Assembly: GCA_035048485.1 (NCBI GenBank)
Contig: CM068587.1
Coordinates: 24,095,034-24,159,033, forward strand
Source: Pteria penguin
Lineage: Eukaryota; Mollusca; Bivalvia; Pterioida; Pteriidae
Length of the DNA: 64,000 bases
Direction of reading: 5' to 3'
The notes beneath the pieces are model-generated. The model was not told the origin of the DNA. It saw only the letters and a program-made list of their open reading frames with translations, and did no database searches. Shown here piece by piece: positions 32,901 through 44,900 of this stretch. A program made the position numbers and the translations under genes. Each line of letters starts with the position of its first letter. The first letter of the stretch is position 1.

Positions 32901-35900
32901 TTGTGACATATCAATTCAATACAGACAATATCATCTAAAAATACATTTGATTCTCCAAGTAGAAGGAATTATTTGTTTTTGTCCCTTGAAATTCATTCTA
33001 TCAAGAATGGATAATATCAATTTGTGTTTTTGAAAATAGTTTACTTTTAACACTGAAGGACAGTTTTACTTTCAAACATAAAAAACAAACACTAATGCCC
33101 CAAGTGGCATCAAAGTCCAAAAAGTTATTTTATGCATGAAGGTCATTGTCAAGGTCAAAATGTCATCAACCTTGGTGTCATTTGAAAGGGCTTTATTAGT
33201 TAAGTATGCATGTCAAATATGAAGTCCCCCATGGTTCAAAACTTAAAGCCAAGATTAAAGTGGATAACAGACAGACAAACAAACAGACAAGACAAAAACA
33301 ATATGCCCCCGATCTATTGATCTGGGGGGCATAAAAAACAAATAAGAGGAAGAGCTATCGTTTGATGGCACGAAATTACATGTAGTGGTTTTAAAGTAAT
33401 TGATGTGAATGAGAATCCCACTATGGATACTGACATGGGAATAAGACATCAACTTCTTTTTAGCTTTCTTTTTCTTTTTATAAATCAAATCTCAGTGGTG
33501 AAGAAATAATAACTGATGATGAAGAAGTATCTAGAGATGATAGATTTCAGTGATGAAGAAGTCAATATCTACAGATAATGAAACCATGAAGCATAACACT
33601 TAGCTCATGGGTACGTTTCATAACAAAAAAAGTTCTTGAAAAGTGGTTTCCTTTGTCAGTAGCTGGAAATGACAACAATTGGAATCTTGTCAGTCTGGAC
33701 TGTTACTTAAAATCTCAAATTTTTTAATGACAATTTGGGTAAAGCTATACAAACAGCCCTATATCTATAGCAAAGGTTGAAATGTCTGTAAATTGTATTA
33801 GTTAGATACTGCCACTATATCTTATAAGACTACTTATCATGACATGATGCACAACTACAAAGAAAAGTCTGTTGTCTTTCCAAGATTTACAGACCATTTG
33901 ACTTTTGTTTGCTTTCAGTATAATTGTAACAATAACAATGCCTAGTGTGGCATAAAACGCCTGCCACTTAGTTTGACTAGAAATTTTTTTAAAGTGTGAA
34001 GGTCCCTCCCCAATTATTCACAACTCAAGATAAAACATGCTTTGCCCCAGGGCAACTACCCTATGTTATATTATTGAAATCCATAAAGGCGGTAATAAAT
34101 TATGGCCAAGAGAAGAATTTAATCCCCCCTTTTATTCTTCTGCAGCAAAAATGTAAGAATACAAAAGACATAAATACCAGTAATACATATTTATATTAAA
34201 GTTCATATATCATTTTAGCTCAAATTTAAATTTGAAACAGATTGAGTGAAAAATGAATTTTTAATAACTTTCTAAAATTCCCTCCTCGCCCCCTAAAAAA
34301 AAATCAGTGACCCATAACTACCGGTATGTACTGACAAAGGGGATATTTTTGGCATATTCTTTTATCTTATCAGAGTTTTTCTTTCATCTTGTCAGAGGTA
34401 TTTTCAGTTCCATTTCTTAAGTGACCTTGACCTCTGAAATATGACCTTGTGTGACCTTTGTAAAAAAGCCCATATCCCAAGTGACGATTTACATTGTGTA
34501 AAGTGTAACCATCCCCTATTGAAAATTCACTACAATGAGGCATTTTCGATGTTTTAAGTTTACTTGATCTTTCAGAAATAAACTGAGGAACCTTTATCCG
34601 GAAGCCCCAATATGAGTCATAATTGTGTGAACTAAGGCCAAATTTTGATGAATAGTTTAGGCAACGTGAATTCAGACACACTGACAAAACATATGCTTTC
34701 CTGAATTTTTTTGAGAACCATAAATACATAAAGCAATATGTTTTACCTCTGGTAACAATCCGTGACATTGTTATAGTGGTAAGAAGCATGAGTGAAGGCT
34801 TGCAGCAGATATGATCGATCTTTGAATTTATATCCTATACTCTCTTCCAACTGATCATAACCTATTAACAGGTGCTCCAACTCAGACTTGATTTCAGGTC
34901 CATTTTCCTGAAGTGGTGAAGAGGGGCACTTCAACTTTTCTAAATCTTCCATCAACTGAAGAAAATATTAATAATCCTTTATAAAATTTTAAGCAAAAAT
35001 CATGCATATACATAAAGCTTCATAAAAGAACTGATATGTGAAATAAAATATCAAACTTTATACCTGTATTAAGTAATCACCCATCATGGATAACTACATT
35101 TTTCCTTCTGCTAGTTATTGTTAACAAGAAATCGTACTGTATTTCAAGACCATTGGTTTTAAGAGGCCAAAATTTCTTTAACAGTATGAAGTTCACTTAA
35201 AAATAGATCTCAATGTATATACTGAAATACAGAGATCTTTACTTTCACCTAAACGGGTTTTTAAAAATTTTTAACATACAGAAAATTATGTTATAAAAAA
35301 AAATTTTTAAATCCATAATTACCCCACTATCATCCCCAGAACTGACTATTCGCCTAGGTGGCAGCACCTTCAGTCCTAGCCAATGCATGAACTGGAGTGC
35401 TGCTTTCTTGCCACAAAAGGTAAGATAGCAGCCTATAAGGGACTCTACACAGTCTGCTATGCTTTTATCTGGTATGCTATGTAAGGTCTGTAGACTGTAG
35501 GGAATAAGGTACTGGCCTTGCATCTTACTCTCTTCTTGCTGGACATGCTGTTGTAAGGAAGACAACTCTAGTAATTCTTTATCGAATTCCTGTTTTTGAT
35601 GTATAGACTGTATATTACGACTTCGGTTACGTATGCGTTGTTGTTCCACTTCTTTGACCTCAGTGATATTCGGTGTCCAGGTGAGTGAGGTATCTTCAGT
35701 ACTGTAGGAATCTAACAAAGTTTGGTCATTCACTTTCTCTAGGTGCCCATAATTATTCCTTACCAACAGTACTTTGGGAACAGAGCCTTTCCTTTTGGAA
35801 TCATTAATGACATAACCAGGTGGCAACCAGTTTTCATATGGCTCAAATTTTGTAGATATCATGCATTCTGCAAATCCCTTCCTTTTTCCTAACCTGTACA

Positions 35901-38900
35901 GATTGCAGTTGCTGACCTGTTTGCTTCGAAGATAACTAAGTTTACCCTCATGGATACCAGGATATGTACAATACAAATGTACAGTTATAGCATACTTCAA
36001 GAAAGAGTCACCAATAGTCTCTAATCTTTCCAAACTGAAGAAGTCATTGGCATTAGACATAGTCAAAGCCTGCAGGACAGTACATGGATTTGGACCAATA
36101 TACTTGCCTAAGTCAATGTCCTCATCAAGGTAAAGATTAGGGCAATGTGAGTGACTATCCAATTCAGTTTCCACTTTCTGTGGTTGCTTATATCCCTTTT
36201 TATCATCAGGCATAAATCTAGTCATATGACTAAATATGTCTCCCTCTTTCTCCAAACCTCTATCATATATATGAACTTTAGCAATCGCTTTTCTTGAATT
36301 CAGATTGGAAGAGTCTGCACTTCCTAATGACAATCCTGTAAGACCATTTGCAAGAACCTGAGTCCCATCCACCTCTTCCCTTGGAGGAACTAATGGATCA
36401 CTTTCTTTCTTCATCTTATCATCATTAATGCTGCCTTTGGAAGAGCCAAGGTTTGGCTTCGAGTTATCACAGATTATTCCTCCACTGACTGATTTGTCAG
36501 ACTCTGACTGGAATGCTGGGTATGACTTCTCACTAGATATCCTGGAATCTTTCTCTTCATTAACTAGTGCCTTATCCAATGCTTTAAATATACTAGGTGC
36601 TCCATTTGATATAGTTATGTCAAAGTCACTGGCTTTCAGATCATCATCACTTAATTCTGAATAACAGTTCTTGTTTTCTTTACTATAATTGTTTTGAAAG
36701 GTACCATGGTTTTCCTCACTAGCCTTAGCATTATTTTTCTCACTCCAGATGACATCACTAGCCTGCATGTCTTCTTGGTCTTTTATTAACTCTTGATCAC
36801 TAGTCTTACCATGACTCTGGTTACTACCTATGACAATATCACTAGCCTTGGAATATTCATGGTTCTCTTGATCACTAGCCTTTTCATTATCACAGTTTGA
36901 TGTATCACATAAAGTCTTTGATGTTTCAAGATAATCCTGAAGACCTTCCTTGGAAAAGAGGCTGATGACAGCTAAAGAGGAACGTCGTCGTGTGGGAACA
37001 CTATCACAGTCTACTGGACTAGCTGACATCTTGTCAGATGCATCAGAATGCTCATCCTGTACATGATTAAGTTCCTGGGAATATTGAGCATTTGGTGAGC
37101 TGCCATTTACTGAGTTAGGGGACTTTTTATTTTCTTGAACACTTTCTGGGCTACAAACAAAACATTCTTCAACCTCTTGAACACCATTGGAATCTTCCTT
37201 GCTTGTTTTCAACTTAAATCCAAAGTCTAAAGCTGGAAACTGGAAACCATCTGGAAGATTTTTCAAACCAATGCCAGTTTCAGATGAAATTTTTATTCTG
37301 ATTTCTTCTGCAACAAGTAGATAATTGATTCTATAAAGAATTGTAGGAAGACATACTGCTTTCTTCCACAGAGTGGCAGGGTATACATGAATTTCACACA
37401 ACTCGGCTACCAGTATTTGCTTCTGTTGTAGGTTTTCTCTCCTAGCTTTCTTAGTCTCTGCACTACTAGTTGGCAGTGCCACTCCTTTTTGGTTCATGTA
37501 TCTGGGGGTCAAAAGGTTAAGTCTAGCTGATGTATGATCAACATCCAACAATGGCTGATCAAAGTTTGTAATAGTTAAGCCGTATTTTGTTGTATAGTAT
37601 TCACTGAAAGTTTTATACAGCTCAGGAGATGGGAAAGGTGAGAGAGGATTTAAGTCTTGTCTTATCTCTGCCACATAGAAATGTTGTGGTTGGTCAGTAT
37701 TTCTGTATGACGGCATAACTACAGCATCATTGTAGTCCTCCTGCTTGAATACAAAAGGTTCTCTCTTGGAATCAAATATGTTTCTCTTTACATGAGACTT
37801 GGACTGCTCCAACTTGCTAATGAAACTCCAATCAATGAAGTGCTTTTTCATCTCAGAGTCTACAAAAAACAATTTCAAACTAGTCAGACAGAAATCTTGT
37901 ATACATATTGGTGAGATACTGATGTTCTCATTCAAAAGCAATAACCAGAATTTTTTGTTTTTGAAAGTCAAAGGTCATGGTCAAAGGGTAAAATTTTTGG
38001 AAGAAAAATCTTTGATTCTGAGGTTTATGGACATGCTTTTAATGAAATATAGAGACATGGAGAAGGCAGCTTCAAACAAGAAAACTGACAAAGTCAGAAG
38101 GGCCCCACAGAATCCCTGTCACCATGACCTTGACCTTAATTTGGTACCAGCAGAAAGGTCTTGTCATAAGGAATGCAGATGCCAAATATGAAAGCCCTAC
38201 TTCTTATGGTTCAATGGTTATGGTCAATATTAAAGTTTTTCAAATGCAGGTCAAAGTCACTGTCAAGGTCACATGATAAAACATTTTGGTACCAAGAGAA
38301 AGGTATTATCATAAAGAACATACATGCCAAATATGAAAGCTCTATCTGTGACAGTGTGTTAGATATGGCCAATGCTAAAGTTTTTTTGCTGACAGACAGA
38401 TGGACGGACATATAGAGTGATCACTATAGGGCACCTGCTTATGAAGCGGGGCCCTTACAAATTAAAGTTTTAGGTACATATTTGTATTTTACTACATATC
38501 TCTTATAACACTATATTAAAAGTGTGATATATTTACTGCAAAATTAAAGCAATGCTAAAAAAAAACAAAAATAAAAAAAGCCCCATCAAACAAACAAAAA
38601 CAAATTTGAAACTTAAGAATTTACAAAGTCCAGTTATTTGTTATTTATTTCTGTTAATTATTTATATACATATATGATCTACTGTACAATTGCTTTCAAA
38701 ATCAAGGTGACAAATGATATATACCTCGAAGCAGTGGGACCACCATGTATCCTATTTCTGATTGCAAAAAGTTGAACTCCATTGGATCTTTTTCAAGACG
38801 AAGAACATTGGCAAAAAGGAAATGATGACTGAAGGTTAATCTCTTCTGCTCCTCCATTGTTACCGATACATTTTTTTCTATGAGTTCTACAGATACCATT

Positions 38901-41900
38901 ACCTCTCCGGACCGTGTGTACACTGGGAACTCAGGAATCTATTATTGACAAGGAAAATGAACAAACTTTTATAAATGAAAGAGTAATAGCTTTTCATGGT
39001 ATTGTGGATTCCATTCTATTTTGACATTTGGGTATTATGGATGGTTTCATACAAATATTTCATATTTCAAGTTGTACATGTAACAAACTGATAGTAATTG
39101 ATAGCTTGAGGTAGTTAAAAATCCTTGAATATATCAGAGGATAGAGGATCGATCTTTTAACCACCTCCTCTGAAGGACAAGACAAAAGGGTTTACTACTG
39201 TTTCTTGATTCCTGAATCATCATTCAGAAATGAGCTTCTTTGTCTATCACTGATAGAAATAATTTGATATTGAAAAACAGGACTTTCAAGACAAACATCT
39301 GCGATTTGATTTTAATGAAATGTAGGACATGCTATATGTGGCATGATGCAAAATGGGTAAATCTGCAACATACAACCCTCACACAAATTCTTCATAATAA
39401 AGGATATATTGTTGTGATTTTCATTGCATAGGATTAAAATGTGTTTATAAATTACATAATAGAAGCAAATGTTCTCTTCTGATTTGTTTTACAAGATATG
39501 TTTTTCTTAGATGGTAATCTATCAATACCATGCCAGAAATTGGATGACTTATATTTCATGAAAAACCAAGTAAATAGCTCTATTGCATTGGAATGTAAAT
39601 GTTATATAAATATAACTTTGTGGAGGGAAACCATGTTAAGTATTATAAGCACATGTAAATGTTTTAGGGAGGCTCTCACTTGTGGTATTTCTTTAGAGGT
39701 CAGAATTCCAAATCCTTTAGGACTCTCCTCTGGATCATAAATTCTTCGTCCTCTTGTGTTCTGTTCATCAGATATTGGCTTTGTCAATACCATCTTTAGA
39801 TTGTACAAATAATTATCCTCCAAGCCAGGATGACTATTCACTAAGGCACTAGCAAGCTACAGAAAAATTATATACATACATATGTAAATTGTTAATGATA
39901 AATACTTAAATATTGGAGGAAACACACTGCCTACTGTTTTTTTTTTAATATACAGGTCAAAGGTCACAATCAAAGCCCCAATGCCAAGAACATAACAGTG
40001 TAATGGTCTACCACAAGGAATACACATCTAAAACATTAAAGGCAATTAGTCATGGTTGAAAGTATTCTGAAAAACAAACTGAAACCCCTACCAGATGCCA
40101 ACCAAAATAATCTCTATATGTTGTGTTGCCTTGTACATGACACAAAAATCCAATGACTGGAATAAGTTGTTACATACCATCTTATACTAACTTGTAATGT
40201 TAATTTCCAAACTGTATATCTTGTATACATCATTATGTAATGACTTCATCGGTGACAACAGTTTCATATGTACAAAATAAGTTTGATAATCACTATTGTT
40301 ATTCTAGAGTTATAATTCCATTTTCAAAAACTAATTCATTACAATACATAATTTTCAGAACATTCTGAACTTAAAATACAAGTTTCTTTAAAGCATATTA
40401 GTCATTGTAACTTTTAATTCATTATTTTATTAAAACTTTGATACAGCATATGTTCCATCTTACCCGTTTGAAGTAGTACTGTTTGCGCTTTGTTGTGCCG
40501 GGTCGAGCCTCTCCATACATGTCCTCCGACTCCCATTCTGCCACATCATCATCTTCAGCATTGAAGATTTCTTTTCCAATAGGCATCAAAGAGTCATCTA
40601 ATTCACCTTAATCAACAGAAAATGTTACAAGATATATCATGTAATTATTCCAATAATATTGCTACTCATTAATGCCAACTTTTTCCAGGTATTACTCACT
40701 TTTAACTTTTCACATCTAATGAACCTAATGATCCTTACAATGAAAACTATATACTGTGGTTGTTTTAGTTATCTTTGGTGAAAATTTTCATTCTACATAG
40801 TTTGTTGTTTATTGTCTATAATTACAGTATTTCACTTTATCAATAACCGTCTGTGTTCAGCAGTGGAAGTTATAATCACAAGCACCAACCTTCTGTAAGT
40901 ACATTAGCAAACTTTCCCACTTTGTCTGGTTGGAGACTGAACACAGACTTGACAGAGACTACAGCATTTTGCCTCCTTGTAGAAAATGTTTCAGTTACTA
41001 CAAATACTTACAATACATAACTGAAAAACTACAAAAGTACAGACCATATGTAAATTTCAGCAACTAATTTGTAACATTCAGGTCTATCCAGCAGTTGAAG
41101 AGGAGTCTCTGGGAACAACTGTCCATTCAAGCTTGATATTCTTATCACACGGGTATAACATATAGGATTTATTTTGAATCCTGTGTAAACAGTGAAACAG
41201 TACCTGACTGATGTAGAGCTTTACACATCCTAAGGGCTACCTCTTTTTTAGCTAGCTGTTCTGTTGGCATTGTTGATCCCTAAAAGATTCAAGCATACAT
41301 TTATAAAAACAAATGTCATTTTGAATTCATCTGTTAGTTTAATACTCATTCCAATTTTGACTTGCAGCTATTGAAAAAAATTTTGATAGTACAAATGCAT
41401 ACAGGTTCAAGTTAACAGAGAGTTTGATTTATTCCACTTCAAGTAATCCATAGTAAAATATAACAAAGATTATACATTTAGACTTCAGAAATTTCAAATG
41501 AACCAAAGTTTGAGTTAACCATTTTCAAACAAATAATAAACTGTATATTACAAAGTTTTAAATATTCATGATATAACCTGAATGAGTTCTTTGTAAGGTG
41601 AGTTGATTGGTAGCCTAAGGCTTCCTCTGTAGAGAGTAATGCCATGGTTATTCTGTACAGTTTCTACCTTACACTTGGGAGTCAAATGTGTGAAAGCATC
41701 ACTAGGAAGCTTGGCACAGTATCTGAAAATATTATCAAAAAGTATTATTGCATTGGACCATAATTTGTGTCATTTTCTGAATTAAAGTTTTTACAGAGAC
41801 ACTTATAGGTTAGATATTTATGCACTGTATTTCATGATATAACCCAATGACAACTGGACTCAGAACTAACTATTGCAAGGGGCTTGAATTGAACTTACAA

Positions 41901-44900
41901 ATGGTGAATATATTGACAATATTTCAATGAATCTATGTATTCCATCATGCATGTTCATATAAAAAGGTGCTATACATCATTAACTTTAATGCTGTCATCA
42001 GGAACTCTTTTCCTAGTTTTGAATAGCACAGTGAAAATTCAAAATCACTGAATGAAAAGACTTTATTTACATTCATTGATCAGGAAGGCTCTGTTCTCTG
42101 TCATAGTCAGAGATTAAACATGAGTCCAGAATAAGTATTTTTTTTTATTTTCATATTATCTCTAGGCTGGTATCACTGCTGTTGATACACTTGGGATAGT
42201 AAGATACCTTGCAGTTAATTTCAACTCAAATGATGAGATTTTGGAGCCCAAAACATGTATTGAATACAGGCCAATTGTCCTGGAGAAAACGCATAAAACA
42301 AAAAACCAAAAATAAATGAATGAAAATCACTTCATGGTGAAAATTTAGCTGTAAATAAATCTCTAATAACTAGAGCAGTCCTAATGGGACAAATACCCCC
42401 CCTGGCAACAAAGTAGAAACATGTAATAATTCATCCCAATATACATCACTGGTATAAGTGTAATGGATGTCCCACTTACAAACACATTTTAAGGTATAAT
42501 CAATGAAAACATGGTTTTACCCATTCTGTCTATTGTGACCTTGACCTTTGACCTATGACCTTGGTTCAGGGTCATGACACATCCTTAGATCCCAATCAAT
42601 AATTCTGTGAAATATTATTGAAATCTGTGCACAGGGGAAGAAGTTATGGCCCGGACAAGGTTATACCAATTGTGTCTATTGTGACCTTGACCTTTGACTG
42701 CCGTTTAAAGTCATGACACACCCTTGGATCCAAAGCAACAATTCCCTGAAATATTATGGAAATCTGTGCACAGGATGAGAAGTTATGGCCCTGACAAAGT
42801 TTTACTTATTGTATCTATTATAACCTTGACCTTTGACCTATGAACTTGTTTTCAAGTCGTGACAAACCCTTGGATCCTAAGCAACAATTCTGTGAAATAT
42901 TATTGAAATCCATGCTCAGGGGAAGAAGTTATGGAACGGACAAGATTTTATTTATTGTATCTATCATGACCTTGACCTTTATTCAAAGTCATGACACACC
43001 CTTGGATCCTAAGCAACAATTCTGTGAAACATTATTAAAATCTGCACATATGGTAAAAAGTTATGGCCCGAACAAAGTTTTTCTTATTGTGTCTATTATA
43101 ACCTTGACCTTTGACCTATTACCTTGGTTCAAGGTCATGACACACCCTTGGATCCTAAGCAACAATTCTGTGACATATTATTGAAATCTGTGCACAGGGT
43201 GAGAAGTTATGGTGCAGACGAAGTTTTTCTTATTGTGTCTACTATCACCCTGACCTATGACCTTGGTTCAAGGTCATGACACACCCTTGGGTCATGTGCA
43301 ACAATACTGTGAAATATTATCTAAATCCATCCACCCAATAAAAAGATATGGCCTGTACACATTTTTAACAACCAAGTCTACAGTGACCTTGACCTTTGAC
43401 TTATGACCTTGGGTCAAGGTCATGACATACCCTTGGGTCATGGGCAACAATATTATGAAATATTATCTAAATCCATTCACCCAATAAAAAGATATGGCCC
43501 GGACACGAATTGGTGATTCCTTGTAACCCCCCCCCCTAAACTACGTTTGCCGGGGGTATAATTAAAAATATGTATTTTATCAGTGTTAAGAGTAATTTCT
43601 GACTATTTACCTTGATTATGGACACTGTGAACTAAGGTAGTACTAGTAAATCACTAAAATTTACTCACCACATATACATCAATATAATTGTTTCTTCTCA
43701 CCTGTTTATCAGTGCTATGGCAGAATCTAATGTGACACATATATGAGGCTGATTTGAATTTGGAATGTAAGGTTGGATGAAATTCATGACATCACTATCT
43801 TCATCCTGGGCTGACTTTTCATGTCTTCCTACTAAAACCTGATGAGATAAGGTATTTTAAATAATAAACTAGTATGTGAAAAATGCAATTCCTAATCTTC
43901 AACTTATTCTGAAACTTTAGAGAAAAGTAGGCTTAGATTCTGACTATATATTTGTTATAAATTCTTATGGCAGATTCACAAAACATGAATTATGGCATAC
44001 AGATTTAACAAAATCAGCATGTTCACCTGAGAAAAATGTACAACTGAACAATGATGGCTAAATTACTGATGACGATATCTTTAATCACAAAATACATAGT
44101 ATTACATAAACATAGACAAGTATAACTGCATTTATTTGTTTAAATACCTTTTCTATGTTTTTATACACATTGTACTCTTTTTGGAATGCTTCCATTTTGT
44201 TTTCATCCACCAATACTATATATTCTGCATCTCTTGCCCTTGCCCTGCCCTGGAAGAAATACATTCATAATTACTTTATCAGATGAAACAATGCATTATC
44301 TCTAACCATTTTGAATAAGAAAGCGTTATCATCTTCAGTTCAAATTTTGAGGCCAAAAGATAAACTTGTGAACACTAAATGATCTGACCATCAAAATTAT
44401 AGTGATCCAAGGAATATGTTTTGTCACTGACATAAAAAACAGGAATGTTAAACAAACATGAAACAAACAATTCTATTCCTTAACTGAAAACAACACAAAA
44501 AGTCCTTTAATTTTTAATTTTAGGCATAAAAAAGATTTAATTCAATAGTCTTTAGGCAACATTGCTAAAATATTGAAGGTTATCATGACAATAATTTACA
44601 TGTACAGTATTACAATACCAGACCTTTGACTGACTGTAAGACTTGTAGTCCTTTGGTGGGTCAAACTTGACAATTAGGTTACACTTGGGGACATCAATGC
44701 CTTCCTCCAAGACACTGGTAGAGATCAAAAGGTTGAGATCCTGCATCCTGAATTTTCTCAAGCAATCCTCCTGTTTCTTATATAGCTTGCAGCCTCCTTT
44801 TCTACCTGCAGACATCCTGCTATTCTGACCTATCAACATAAAAGTTGTGCATATTTATTGGTTCCTCATTGCAGTAACTACATACAAATATGTTAAGAAG

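Noticed and set aside
36428..36664. 78-codon plus-strand open frame
   Set aside because: Antisense shadow of Dicer exon 12.
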